Shown here one piece after another: positions 20,249 to 31,879 of a stretch of 64,000 bases of DNA. Position 1 is the stretch's first letter, and each line of letters opens with the position of its first letter. Under the pieces are notes generated by a model, which had not been told where the DNA came from, did not search any database, and saw only the letters and a program-made list of their open reading frames with translations. A program made the position numbers and the translations under genes. This DNA comes from Dermacentor variabilis (lineage: Eukaryota; Arthropoda; Arachnida; Ixodida; Ixodidae). The DNA is taken from contig NW_027460291.1 in assembly GCF_050947875.1 (NCBI RefSeq), forward strand, positions 28,023,589 through 28,087,588. Direction: 5' to 3'.

Positions 20249-21029
20249 TATGCAGACGACTGTGTTTTATACTCACAAATAGATAGCCCCTCGGATCAAA
20301 TATTACTAAATGATGCCTTTCAGAAGGCTGTTGCTTGGTGTGAAGATTGGTAGAGGTCGATAAATTTTGATAAAACTGTTTTTATGCGCGTTACTCATAA
20401 AAAATAAGTTTAGTTTCAATTACTCGGCTAACAATACTTTTCTATCTGAGGTAACAGAACATAAGCACTTTGGCCTGTGTATAACGAACAACCTCAAATG
20501 GAATTGGCACATTGATAAAGTAACCACTAATGCCTGTCGTAAATGGGTTTTTTTCTTAGGAGAGCATTAAAACTGTGCACGCGTCCTATTTGTTTATTGG
20601 CGTACAAAACAATTATACGCCCAGGACTAGACTATGCAGCTGTTATCTGGGATCTGTTTGCGCAAGCTAACTTCGAAAAGCTCAAACTTGTGCAGATAAA
20701 GGCAGTTGAGTTCAGTTACAATAACTTCTCCCATACTGCACTAACAGAACCTTCAAAACTAGTCAACTTACCTGCACTAACAGAGTGCAATCGAGTTTCC
20801 CAACTAAAGTTCTTATGTCAACTTGTAAATGGACATCTCTGATATAATTGCATTTTCTTCTGGGTATGCCACAAGACAGAGGCATCAGCTAACAATTACA
20901 TCATTCCATGTAAAGGACAATTGTTTTAAATATTCCTTCTTTCCTAGGACTGTGATGGAATGGGATAACTTGACTAATATCAAAGCTACTCAGCCTTCGT
21001 TGTCTTCATTTCCTACTAACCTCTGTTGA
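20249..21029 (+). pseudogene. CR1-group LINE reverse transcriptase, C-terminal half
   Basis: It starts with YADDCVLYSQ directly after the Tigger element, so the excised order ...KLQ + LYADD... is a normal RT reading. Further blocks are EHKHFGLCITNNLKWNWHI, RPGLDYAAVIWD and SFFPRTVMEWDNL. Stops at about 20351 and 20406 and a frame change near 20560 show decay. The 3' end is near 21060. Confidence 0.82.
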
Positions 21030-21059
21030 TTGGGTTACAAGCTCAAATATGACCATCAT

Positions 21060-22196
21060 TAGTTTTCTTCTTTGCTGCATTTTATTTATTCAAAACTGAT
21101 GTTGTTTCTTTAAGCAGTGTACTCCGCCTTGCTTTGTTTTGTTGCCGGCATTTGCACACTGATATACTGTACATCCACCCTGCTAATTTGAAGATTGCAG
21201 TATCTGTAAATAATATATATATGTATCACAACACTGTCATCACTAGGGTTCTTGCTAGAGTACATTTCTGTTTTGCTTTTTGTTTATTCTCCAGTGAGTT
21301 GTGTGCTCTGGAACTTTGTCATGGCGGAACTGACAGTGAAATGTCACTAACCCGGTACATGTTCATGTTCTTCATAACCAGGCCCTAGGTGCTCATGCAT
21401 TCAGCCCTGGGAATTCCATGGTGAAGGCTGCTTTGAAGCAGCAAAAAAATCACTTATCAGGCTCTTCATTCCTTGACGACTCCACGCTGCTGAAGCCACC
21501 AACTAGTCACTGCATCGTGACAGCATCAACAAACTACGATACACATGAAACATTGCAACTGTTCATCTCATGAGACACAGTAGAACATCTATGACTTGTT
21601 GCTGACCAAACACCTGCTCTTCATTGTGCAGGTTGGTTGTTTAGTCCTTGTATCACTTTGTGCCATGTTCACTGCTTCGATATTGGGGTTCTGCCATGGT
21701 TCCAACAGTGAATTGATATTGTTGTCGTCCCACATATTTGCTCTGCCGAGCTAAAGCATCTGCTGTGCACCATGCGTCTGATGTTTTGTTCATTTATGCC
21801 CTGGATTGTCAAGGAACGGTCAATTCATGTGTTGAGGGCATGATTTTTGCATAGTTAAACAGAGAAGATGGCAGAATTTTGCTTCCAACATAATTAGACC
21901 AGGCCTCATACCAGTTTTGTGACCATTGGCCACATTGCAGAATTTTACTGGACTGTCCTACTAAATCCACCATACAGTCCACCTTCAGACTTGCATCTCA
22001 TTTGTGCCCATAAGATGTGAACTACTTATGCAACAAGATTTGTACTGTTATCTCGGGTTTAAAAAAGTTAACTTGCCTTTTTTGGTCCTGGTTTTTATGA
22101 GCGCAGCATACAAGCTCTTAGAACTTATAACCGGGCTAGTTGGCAATGATTTATTATGAGTATGGTAGCGTAAGACAAGATGGGAGGACAAAGAAA
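21060..22196. other. Unrecognised spacer
   Basis: A short TA microsatellite near 21213-21226 is the only structure noted. No domain-bearing ORF was found. Confidence 0.4.
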
Positions 22197-23789
22197 CATC
22201 GTATTTATTCTAATCTAATGCGCACTTTTTTACCTGATAAAAGGGGTAAAAAGTTGCCTGCATGTTAGAATTGAGTATGACCCTAAATCTGTGTTACCAT
22301 ATCACCACCTTAAAAAATGGCCTCCTCATATGCACCTGAGCCTAGTTGCTGTAGCCTCCATGTGCTGTGGTACGTGTGCTCATAGAGCTTCATGCAATAG
22401 TTACCAGAGGGAGCTCTGGTGCCAGTGTCTGCTGCAAGGTTGAGCGAGCGTGGCAATTATGGGAAGTACAGGGATTTGCCTAAACCTCGTCCTTCTGGCT
22501 TCAAGCAGCTTTGTGAACTCGTCATTTTCAACAATGTACTGCACAATAAATAATTAAATAAACATTATTAAAGTTGTCCGATGGCAGGATTAGCACACGG
22601 AACCTTTAGCACAGAAGCCTGATATTGAGACCATTAAGCCACAGATGCATGCATTGACAAGCGATGTGAAACGCCCTTATGAATTTATCACGTGCATGCC
22701 AGTGCCTTGAGATGCTTGGCGCATTTCGATTTGGCCACCTCGACAAGCTCAATCGTTGCAATTAGTAGCGATTGTGCGTGTTTGCAGTGTCTTCTGCACT
22801 TCAAAGAGTATAGACTGCTCTGAAATTTATGTCAATGAAGGCATATAAAGCGTAGTAAAACAAAGCCACCAGAAAGTCTGAATCCGCAAGCACGAAGATG
22901 AGACAAGTCCATGTACTTCCCTTCATTGGTGGGTCAGTGACTGCAGTGCCAGAGTTCCCTCTAGTATATTGTGGGAAACTCAATGTGCGTGCGTCCGTCT
23001 TCTCATTTTCTGCATTTGCTCTATCAACATGGAAGTGCCTACTGCGAAGACACGCCAAGTCCATCAGGATGCCACAATTGAAAATGATCACATGTGTGGA
23101 GATGGATGGAAATCGGGCCGTATCACGGGCATTCGGCCCGAAATTTGCATGTGAGACTGGCAGAAACAGGAGAGGCGTTCTGCTCTGGCGGCTGCTGCAT
23201 ACGGCACGACCGCGTGGCCCCTATCTTGAAAGCGATATGTGATGCAGACAGAGTCTACACATCTAGGCGCACCGCGTGGTGTTCCCGTCGCTTAGCTTGC
23301 ATTGAAACGAGAGGCTGCACAAAGGTCAATTCGCTCGCTCCTGCTACTGCACTTCCTCACTCCAGTATTTTGATAAAGAGTTTCTGCAGTCATTGAGTGA
23401 GACATGTTCAAGTTTGCTTATGCACACATGACACTGCGCTTGTTAATTTGTTTGTAAGCGAATGTTCAAATATTCATACGGCCTACAAAACTACTATCCT
23501 TACTTTTCGTACAGCTGTCTACTAATTTGGTATCGCAATCGATGCTTTGCCTTTCGGGTGAAACTGTGACTTTTTTATTTATCACAACTTTAATGTATTG
23601 AGAGTAAATCTTTGTTTTTCCAAATGAGAGAAAGTTGTATTTCTGTATGAAAGAATGAGGTGCGCGGTACTGTAAAGAACTTTTTTTTTCAGGTCACGGC
23701 AAACGGGTGTGCATTACTATCGAGGGTGGATTTTTTTTCCTTTTTGGTCACGGGAAACGGGCGACCGTTAGAATTGAGTAAATATGGCA
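22197..23789. mobile_element. Non-autonomous transposon with pogo-like termini (large copy)
   Basis: The left end reads TCGTATTTATTC and the right end is the complement of CCATATTTACTC. These are decayed versions of the CCGTATTTACTC terminus at 33613-34164 and close to that of the intact pogo element at 11884. Subterminal blocks match the 552-bp copy in opposite orientation, for example the 'tgttaccatat' region near the left end and 'atgagagaaagttgtattt' near the right end. The 1.6-kb body contains a tRNA-like SINE near 22560-22680. No transposase frame was found. Confidence 0.65.
22560..22680 (-). mobile_element. tRNA-like SINE (family C)
   Basis: On the minus strand an A-box-like TGGCTTAATGG is followed by 'atcaggcttctgtgctaaa', 'ggttccgtg' and 'aatcctgccatcggac'. 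This is a tRNA-type head I recognise as repeated in tick DNA. The B box is degenerate. It lies inside the transposon at 22197-23789. Confidence 0.45.
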
Positions 23790-24083
23790 AACAGCACAGG
23801 TGCTAATACATAATTGTTGTGAGTTAGTACTCGTCCTGTGTATTTCCTTGTGCTTGTCCTGCCCTGTGGTACCATACTGGCAATGAATACATGCCCTCAT
23901 TCAACTCTGGCAAAAGTGCATAATGAATCGAGTAAATACGGTAAACAGCACGGGTGCTAATACATAGTTGTTGTGAGTTAGCACCCGTCCTGTGTATTTC
24001 CTTGTGCTCGTCCTGCCCTGTGGTACCATACTGGCAATGAATACATACCCTTGTTCATCTCTGGCATTATTCTTTAGTGCATA
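23776..24083. repeat. 154-bp tandem duplication carrying a transposon end
   Basis: The two units (from 23776 and from 23930) share over 90 percent of positions by eye and both start with GAGTAAATAYGGYAAACAGC. The first 13 bases of each are the pogo-like terminus, so the duplication copied one transposon end together with its flank. Confidence 0.75.
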
Positions 24084-24454
24084 ATGAATGGTGGTGATTG
24101 GACGGGAGAATGATTGTACAGCTGAAACCTTGCTTGATTATTATATGTCCTGTAGTTTTGATGGATGAAAATAGCAGGCACTAATTTTGGAACAACTCTC
24201 GCATTTCTGCTATGCAGAGGAACATTGCCGAATGCCAGTTGCGAGTACTTGCCACCATGACAGCTGGCAAGTGTGTGTCGCAGGCTGTGAATCGACATGC
24301 TTTAATGGTGGCTACACTTGAGTAATTAAAAAGGAGAATGCACTTGTCCTGCCTCTTGAAGAAGACTGCCGCTTGGCCTACAAGGCGTGCTCAAGTTGGA
24401 GCCTCAGCTGGGCTGTCGTAGCTTTTTCGTGCCACTCTGTTTTGGCATACACAA
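24084..24454. other. Spacer without recognised gene
   Basis: Nothing recognisable beyond short ORFs. It ends at the TTA-rich tail of the next LINE. Confidence 0.4.
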
Positions 24455-24679
24455 TGTTTTTTTTTTATTATTATTATTTATCCTACCCTCAAGGCCATTA
24501 CGGCATTATAGAGGGGAGTGGTTACAAGCAAAATGGGTAAATTCAACAAACAGGAGTTACTAGTGCAGAAAATTATATATATATACACAAAACTATTTAA
24601 CAAATGGCACCTGTATATACAGTGTTAGCTATGGCGTTTGTGAGGACAGGTTGAACAATGTGAAGAAAAAGGTTCCTAG

Positions 24680-25933
24680 TTATACAGTGCTAGCCATGGC
24701 ATTCTTGAATAATTGGTGATCTGCGATAGTGGCCACCGAGGCGGGGAGGCGATTCCACTCATCGGAAGTGCGTGGTACAAATGACTGCAAGAAAGCGTTG
24801 GATCTGCAAAATGAAATGCCGACCTTATGAATGTGATCTAGTCTGGGCGATACATTCGCAGGCGGAGAAATAAGTTTGTTGCATAGCAGCAGGTGATGAA
24901 ATAATTTATGAAAAAGGCACAAACGGAACATTTTTCGACGTGATGACAAGGACGGTAGGTTAAGGCTAGATTTCATGGCACTGATACTCGCGGTTCTATT
25001 ATAGTTAGAATGAAACGAGTAGAGTTATTCTGAACCATTTCCAGTGAGTGCATTAGGCTTACTTGACCTGGATCCCAGATTGAAGCGGCATACTCAAGTT
25101 TAGGTCGTATTAGAGTTCTATAGAGGATTAATTTTAAGGAAGAAGGTACCTTGGAAAAGTTGCGCCGTAAGTAACCTAGCATTCTGTTAGTGTTACTTAT
25201 ATGGATGATGTGGGTATTCCAAGTAAGATCAGAGGTGATGTGAAGGCCAAGGTACTTGTAAGTTGTTACCAATTCTAATGGAGCGTTATTAAGGGAGTAC
25301 ACAGGTGGTTCACTGGTAGTTCGAGATACATGCATGAATTTACACTTGTTAAGATTTAGTTCCATTAACCATGAATTGCACCACTCGGAAACAGCGCTAA
25401 GGTCAGCTTGAAGCCTGGTTACATCCTCGTCGTGAGTTATTTCAGTGTAAATTACGCAGTTGTCAGCAAATAGGTGAATTTGAGATGAAACACAGGAAGG
25501 TAAGTCGTTAATATATATGAGAAATAGGAGGGGTCCAAGCACGGAGCCTTATGGTACACCTGAATAAACAGGACTCAGATTAGAGGTTACTTCGTTAGCT
25601 GAAACAAACTGTGAACGGTTAGTGAGGGAAACCTCAAGCCAGTACAAAATTTTAGGGTCAAGGTTTAGTTGTCACAGTTTGTAGATTAATAAGCTGTGGC
25701 ACACTTTATCGAACGCTTTTGCGAAGTCCAAAAAATTAGATCTGCAACTGAAGAGTAGTCAAGCAATAGGTTTAGTTTATGCATGAATGATACTAGTTGG
25801 GTGTCGCATGAATATGCTTTGCGGAAGCCGTGTTGAAACTCAGAAAAAAAGGAGTTTTCTTCTAAGAAGTTGGCAATATGAGAAAACAGAATATGCTCGA
25901 TAATTTTGCATGGTATACTGGTTAAGGAAATAG
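24680..25933 (-). pseudogene. LINE reverse transcriptase, C-terminal two thirds
   Basis: Minus-strand reading resumes with SLTSIPCKIIEHI after the insertion and passes through a region with frame changes. It then shows VP-stop-GSVLGPLLFLIYINDLP (the Gln codon of VPQGS is TAA near 25550), LFADNCVIYTE in place of YADD (second Asp is Asn), TYKYLGLHITSDLTWN and RTSDEWNRLPASV near the C-terminus. The ORF segments 25542-24973 and 24976-24680 overlap by a frameshift. Catalysis would be lost. Confidence 0.82.
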
Positions 25934-26153
25934 CAGGGTGTCTACCAACCGGGAAAACCGGGAAATCTCAGGGATTTTTAGCAGTCTGGAAAAACTCAGG
26001 GAAAACTCAGAGAATTTGTGCCTCTATCAGGGAAAATTAGCTGTAATTTTATTGAAAGGGTCGAAAGTCGTCGTAATGCTGGCTCGAGTAACAGACAGAA
26101 ATCATAACGAATCGTCTTTGACGCCCTGTCGTCGGCTGGAGGAGTTGCCAGTG

Positions 26154-26894
26154 TAGAGTCAATGACCGACTTTCCGGATTCCCGATAATTTGGACGGCTT
26201 CGCGGCACCACCACGTACCGATAGAGTCAATGTATCAGAACGTCTGAAATTTCGGACGCAAGAACTCCTTGCCGTCCGATTTTCCGGACGTTCTGCATGA
26301 CCGCAGGTCCGAAACAGCAATAATCAAAGCCACCGCCGCTGCCATTTTGATTACCTCGCCGCCTCGAACCGGCGCTATCGCACGCGGATCCACTGGCAGC
26401 CGTAGCCAACACTGCGGCAACGCTATGCCTAGCTGCTTCGAAGTTCGCCATTAAGCTTCTTGCCGTTCGATGCCGTGTTTCTTCATTTCTCCGCTGTGAG
26501 CAATAATTTTGACTTCGAAGCTCGGAAAGCACCGCGCGTTCCATGATGCTGGTTCCGGAAAGTTAGTTTCGACTCAGTACAGTGGTGTGACGCGGCGAAG
26601 CATTCGCAAAAGTATTGCAGTGAAGCTTAACAAGCGTAGGAAGGGGCAATTGTCACGGGACACAGTATGTATTCCTTAATTTTACACGCGTGCACCTGTC
26701 CTCTCCTGTCACAGTAGGAGCGCCGCTATGCCTAATAAGTGTACTGACAGGCATTCCGAGCTTTTCCAGACGTGCCTGTGTCGATTTGAGCCCTTAAGAG
26801 CAGTAAAAGACATGCATTTATTTCGTCGGACTGCCTGATTTTTCGGAAGTTTTCGCGGCCCCTAGGGGGTCCGAAAATTTGGACGTTGACTGTA
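26154..26894. mobile_element. Tigger-like MITE
   Basis: Bounded by TA at 26154-26155 and 26893-26894. The ends are GAGTCAATGACCG and the complement of CAGTCAACGTCC. Subterminal 'ttccgga' and 'cttcgcggc' blocks match the larger relative at 29161-30247. No coding region is intact. Confidence 0.72.
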
Positions 26895-27411
26895 AACTGA
26901 CCATGAGTATGCTTCAAATGGTCCGTAGTGCAAACGCGCAACAAAAGGAGCATGAGAAGAGAAAGGATCGATGCATTGAAGAATGAACGGGGAATGAAGT
27001 ATGCGAGCGCTTCTTTGAAGGAGCCTGAGCTTAAAAAACACTCTTGGCTGATGCCGAGATGCAGATGTCCCTCATACAAACCAAAATAAATTATTTAAAG
27101 CAGTGAAACACAACACTGAGGCGTCATGTGCTGGCTGAGAGTATGTCAGGACAGTTGAGGTTGACTTACGAGCTGTTGAGAGAGACTCTGAATTGTGACA
27201 AAATTCGGGCCTCATACCACTTGAGCTTGCTATCAGTTGGTATGAATAGCTCATATTCGAAAATGTTTGCATCTCTATGCATCTCCTTTTTATTTGTATT
27301 TGTGAATGTCTGACTCTATTTGCAATTTCTTTCGAAGACATTTTATTTGCTGTGCATTTTAATAACCCCTACCTTCTATTCCTTTTTTGAATAACATAAA
27401 CACTACTTGAA

Positions 27412-28080
27412 GAAAAAGGGTTAACCGAGCGGCTCGATTTTTATTAGTCACATCATAAGAAGCCAACAAACACTGACACCAAGGACAACATAGGGGAAAT
27501 TACTTGTGCTTAATAAATGAAATAAAGAAAAGATAAATTAACGGAAATTAAAGTGAATGAAAAAACAACTTGCCGCAGGTGGTAACCGAACCCGCAGCCT
27601 TCGCATTTCACATGCAATGCTCTACCAATTGAGCTATCGCGGCGCTGTTTTCCCATCCACTTTCTTGGGTATTTATGTGCCCTAGTAGAACCCTGGGAGT
27701 GTTAGCCAGCGCCACCACTCACAGACCTTGGCGGCAGACGTGGAACGTCCTTTTTGCTGCAGGCGTCACAAGAACGTGATCTTTTTGGGCGAAGGCAACT
27801 GGTCAATAAACCCACATATGCTACCTGAAGGCATCAATGTTGCCGGATTCGAGACCGTCGTTATGTAATAAACGAGAACAAAGAGGGATAACCGAGGCGC
27901 TCAATTTTTATTAGTCATATCATAAGAAGCCAACAAACACTGACACCAAGGACAACATAGGGGAAATTAATTGTGCTTAATAAATGAAATAAAGAAACGA
28001 TAAATTAATGGAAATTAAAGTGGATGAAAAAACAACTTGTCGCAGGTGGGAACCGAACCCACAACCTTCGCATTTCGCGA
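27412..28080 (-). mobile_element. tRNA-like SINE (family B), tandem pair
   Basis: The unit starting at 27412 is repeated from 27879 (period 467 bp), the second being cut short at about 28080. On the minus strand each has a tRNA-like head: GATAGCTCAATTGGTAGAGC at 27622-27641, with a T-arm GGGTTCGGTT region at about 27584-27593. Diverged single copies occur at 7800, 8925 and 9835. The anticodon stem is formed but no identity can be assigned, and the T-arm is imperfect, so it is a SINE and not a tRNA gene. Confidence 0.62.
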
Positions 28081-28263
28081 AGTTGGTTCTTTTAGAAAAT
28101 TTTTTTCATATGCTTATTAAAGAGTGACAGCATCTGGTGATATGGTTCCCGCCCGCCTTGACATAAAACATAGTTCTGCATCACTCAGGGAATTTCGCAA
28201 AGGCACTCAGGGAAACCTCGAAAACTCAGGGAATTTGGAAATGTCAACTTGGTAGACACCCTG

Positions 28264-28855
28264 AATAGGCCGATAGTTCAGTGGGAAATTTTTAGTACCT
28301 GTTTTGTAGAGTGGAATCACCTTCCAATCAGCAGGCAGTGAACCTTTGTCAAGTGATTGCTGGAAAATCTTCGCAAGAATAATAGTAAAATATGTGCTAG
28401 TGTTTTTTAGAAACTTTGCGTTAATTAAGTTACAGCCAGGAGCTGATGAGAGTTTCAATGAGGCGATTATTTTTTCTATGCCAACGGGTTCAATTATTAA
28501 AAGGTGCATTGCGGCGTAGTCGTAAGATAGTGTAGTTGGGCGTGTTACATGAGCGTGTTTAGAAAAGTTACGCGTAAGAACGTCATTTAATACAGATGCG
28601 CAATCGGCAGGGGGAATAGCGGCATTGGTGCTATCAACAAGGGTTATGGCGTCGTCATGTTTTGGGTTAATAGTGTGCCAGAACTTTTTCGCATAAGTAG
28701 TTAGCATGGATGGCAATGTGTTCTTTAAAAAGTTATCTTTAGCTTGTTTAAGGGCTGTTATGCAATTTATGTAGCACGTTTGTAAGCTGCCTATCTTTGA
28801 GCGTTTGCAGATGTTTTAGCTAGTCTTTACGAACGTGTCTTTTTGTTAGGTTGCT
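28264..28855 (-). pseudogene. LINE reverse transcriptase, N-terminal part
   Basis: On the minus strand the frame contains YAKKFWHTINPK, IIASLKLSSAPGC, LPADWKVIPLYKTG and LNYRPI. The last motif stops exactly at the hAT-like insertion. These are the fingers-domain blocks of CR1-group RTs. Joined across the insertion it reads NYRPI-SLTSIP, the usual order. Confidence 0.8.
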
Positions 28856-29160
28856 GTTGCTGCTGTTGAGTATAGTACTACTTCAGTGCAAAACTTGTGC
28901 ACAACATAATGAAAGTAAAGATTGCAAAAATGGAACAAAGACAAGATGGAAGACGGGACGGGCGCTTGTTCATAATGAAAGTTCATTATGGAGTGATGAG
29001 GTTTATAGCGAACAAAAGGTTGAGGACACAAAGACGTGGTACACGCAGACACGTCCTTCTGTGTCCTTGTCCTTTCGTGCTCTATGAGCCTCATCATGTC
29101 ATACCAGCATGCCCAAAACGCTGTGTTACTGATCGTTATGGAAATAATGTGATATATATA
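28856..29160. other. Spacer with small hairpins
   Basis: Two small palindromes are visible (a 'cataatgaaagttcattatg' type near 28972 and a 'gacgtg...cacgtc' hairpin near 29032-29068). Nothing coding was recognised. Confidence 0.4.
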
Positions 29161-30247
29161 TACAGTCAACGACTGAATTTCCGGACATGCCTGATATTTC
29201 GGACGTCTTCGCGGCACCGCCACGACCCCCATAGAATCAATGTATAAGGACATCTGACGTTTCGGACGCTCGAACCCCCCACTGTCCAATTTTCCGGACT
29301 TTTTGACGCGACGGAAGGTTCTTTGGCTCCTCACGCAGCGCCCTTGCGAAGGAAATCGACTTGCAGCCAAAGCATGTCACCGATTTGGTCTGGCCATGCT
29401 GGCTATGTTCATCGCCGCACTTCCGCCTCCAGCGGAGTGTCCGGAGCGGCGTCATGGTTTGTTTGCGCAGGCCACGTTTTGGCTAGCGTGGTGTGCGGTT
29501 GTGCTATTGTGTCAAGTGTGCTCTACGACGCTAGGCCTAGGTGCTTCGAAGCCCATCAGTGAACTCCACTGTTCGCAACTTGAGGATTTCACTTGCCTTC
29601 GATGGCCCCCACTCTGTCTTCGTCGTCCTCGCCGATGGCATCGAAGCGCGAAAAGCAGTACTGTCGGACGACGTGATCAACGACCTCCGCTCTGCTGGGG
29701 TTTCCATGCCCACGGAAATAACTTTTGAATAGTTTGTTAATTGACGCTGACAACGAGCTCGCCTTCTGCGCAGAACTGACTGATGAGGAAATAGTCCAAA
29801 GTTGAAAATGAGGAGCCAATGCCTGCGCCGTCTACAAGCGCCGAGTTGACGCGAGCACTGTTGACTCTTTCATCGGTGTACAGTGCTGACATGAACCTTG
29901 CTCAGATCGAGGCGAATATGATCGCATGCAACCGGAACGCCGTCCAAACAACAATCAACAAGTTCTCCAAGCCACTGCAGCAATAACACCGGCTGCCCCA
30001 CGATGCACATGTACATAATAAACCGGCAGTCGGCTGCATACAGAGTTTTTGAACGCCTCTTTTTATAGCCACTTCACTGATGCTGTGGCAGGGTTTTGGA
30101 AGCCTGTTGCTTCGCCCTTTACCTCTAGATCCGAGAAAAAAAGAAAACAGGTGTGTTTTTTTGCATGCATTCATTTTTTCGGACTGCCTGAATTTTCGGA
30201 CGTTTTTACGTTCCTTAGAGGGTCCGAAAAATCGGTTGTTGACTGTA
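29161..30247 (+). mobile_element. Tigger-like transposon remnant
   Basis: Bounded by TA (29161-29162 and 30246-30247). The terminal repeats are CAGTCAACGACTG and the complement of CAGTCAACAACCG. Shared subterminal blocks 'tttccggac' and 'ttcgcggcac' link it to 26154-26894. Between about 29660 and 29985 the plus strand still encodes, with stops and frame changes, a Tigger-type C-terminus: DDVINDLRSAGVSMP, ELTDEEIVQ and, at the end, TTINKFSKPLQQ. So this is an internally deleted Tigger relative and not a pure MITE. Confidence 0.75.
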
Positions 30248-30629
30248 TATATCTTTACACCACACACACACATCCGTGAAAATTACGCCCGGAAGACAAC
30301 AAAATTTGCAACACTCTTAATCTAACAGAGTCATGTAGTACTAAATTAAAAATAGCATGTGTGTATACAGAATTATTCAGTTCCCAAGCAAATATTGCAT
30401 CTCTTTGTCTGAACTAACGGAAGGTTAGCTGATGTTTTTACTATGGAAAAAAAGTTTTTCTTGTTCACTACTAGTGACTGAAGCATACCAGTTCATAGTT
30501 GGCATAGTTGAGTCACCCATTTTACGACATTTCACTTTATATTTATGACATTATGGCACTTCAAACCACAACAACCCTGAATTGAGCGTAGTAATTGGTG
30601 ATCACTAGTGACTCGGGCCTATAATTAGG
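30248..30629. other. Spacer, weakly similar to 31900-32110
   Basis: The segment 30465-30620 shows a diverged match to 31975-32110 ('tgaagcataccagt' against 'tgaagcctaccagt', followed by 'gagtcac' against 'gaatcac'). No gene was recognised. Confidence 0.35.
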
Positions 30630-31878
30630 CTATTTTCAATCTGCTTTTGATAATGTCCTGCATGATAAACTAATTTTAAAGCTTAGAATCCTTGGCATCA
30701 CTGAAAGCTTTGTCAACTGGATTTCTGAATACCTGACTAACAGGAAGCAACCCACTGACATTGGAGGACAGCTTTCTGGCCATCTCCCAGTCACGTCAGG
30801 GGTACCACAGGCTAGTGTACTGGGCCCCCTGCTCTTCTTGGCTTATATTAACGATATTGTAAATGTAATAACTCCTGGTGTGCAAATCCGGCTGTTTGCA
30901 GATGACTGCGTTTTGTTCAAAGAAATTTTTTGTTCCGATGGTCAAATTGAGCTAAATAACAACCTGAATAACATATTGAAGTGGTGCAAAGATTGGGGGA
31001 TGGTTGTTAACACGGACGAAACTGTTTTCCTCCCTATAACACGTAAAAAACACCTCTGTAACTTACTTACAGACTTGGCCCATCGTCGTTGAAAAAAGTC
31101 TACAATTACAAATACTTAGGTGTGACATTAACAACTAATTTATCCTGGAATATGCATGTTGGCAATATTTTTCATCTACCTTTCGAAAGCTCTGCTTCCT
31201 GGAACATAAACTTCAAACCACCCCAAGCAATGTTAAACTACTATGCTACTACTATTCCTAAATCAGACTCAAATTAGAATATGCCAGTGCAGTATGGGAC
31301 CTGTATACCCAAATAAACATTAAGTGTCTTGAAAGAATACAGAGGAAAGCAGTCCAGTTTATTTATAACAAATTTTCATGAACTGACTCTCCATCCAAAA
31401 TGGTCAATGACATTCCCCTTCTTAAAACGCGTCGAAAACAGTTCCGAATCGACTTCCTTTCACTGCTTCTTAACCACAAACTTGCCATAGATCTATCACC
31501 GTACCTGTCACCCTTACTAACCAGACCCACAAGGCACCATCAGCCTAACTCTTTAACACCTTATTTTGCTAGAACTGACACTTACATGTATTCCTATTTT
31601 CCACGCACGGTCTTAGATTGGAACAAATTAATCCAGACATCTTAGTCTCTCCTACCACACCGAAGTGTCACTGTTGCACCGTTTAACATCTGTTATTGTA
31701 GCACTATTAATGCGCTAATCTAGAAACAGATTCCATTGTTGATATTTTGTGTTTTATTATCTATGTTATTTCTTCAAACAGCTTGCATTGTCGTTTTCTG
31801 TATTATGACTGTTTTTTAAAACTACCCACCTGCTTGGACCCAAGGGTCTGCAGTATGTAATAAATAAATAAATATTAT
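30630..31878 (+). pseudogene. 5'-truncated CR1-group LINE, reverse transcriptase remnant
   Basis: The reading begins in the middle of the RT: QSAFDNVLHDKLILKL, GVPQASVLGPLLFLAYIND and FADDCVLF. It then changes frame near 31085 (YNYKYLGVTLTTNLSWN) and ends with SYFPRTVLDWNKLI near 31630. A run of taaa units at 31858-31876 forms the 3' tail. The VPQG Gly is Ala. It is distinct in sequence from the other LINE copies but of the same general group. Confidence 0.8.
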
Positions 31879-31879
31879 T

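Larger units (their letters stand above)
25934..28263. mobile_element. hAT-like DNA transposon, non-autonomous, 5-bp duplication
   Basis: The termini are CAGGGTGTCTACCAA and the complement of TTGGTAGACACCCTG. The subterminal region is rich in 'tcagggaa' repeats in both ends. AATAG precedes the left end (25929-25933) and follows the right end (28264-28268). Termini starting CAGGGTGTCTAC with subterminal GGGAA runs are familiar from hAT-type elements, but classical hAT duplicates 8 bp. No transposase frame remains. It contains a Tigger-like MITE and two SINE copies. Confidence 0.7.
24455..28855 (-). mobile_element. CR1-group LINE, minus strand, 5'-truncated and split by a hAT-like element
   Basis: On the minus strand the LINE runs from about 28855 to 28264, is interrupted by 25934-28263, and continues from 25933 to a (TAA)n tail at about 24460-24479. 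The endonuclease region is missing. Confidence 0.82.

Noticed and set aside
23776..24083. CRISPR-like repeat array
   Set aside because: Only two long units, no spacers, and eukaryotic TE context.
27580..27645. Functional tRNA gene (minus strand)
   Set aside because: It is part of a tandem SINE unit with diverged copies elsewhere, and the T-arm is imperfect.
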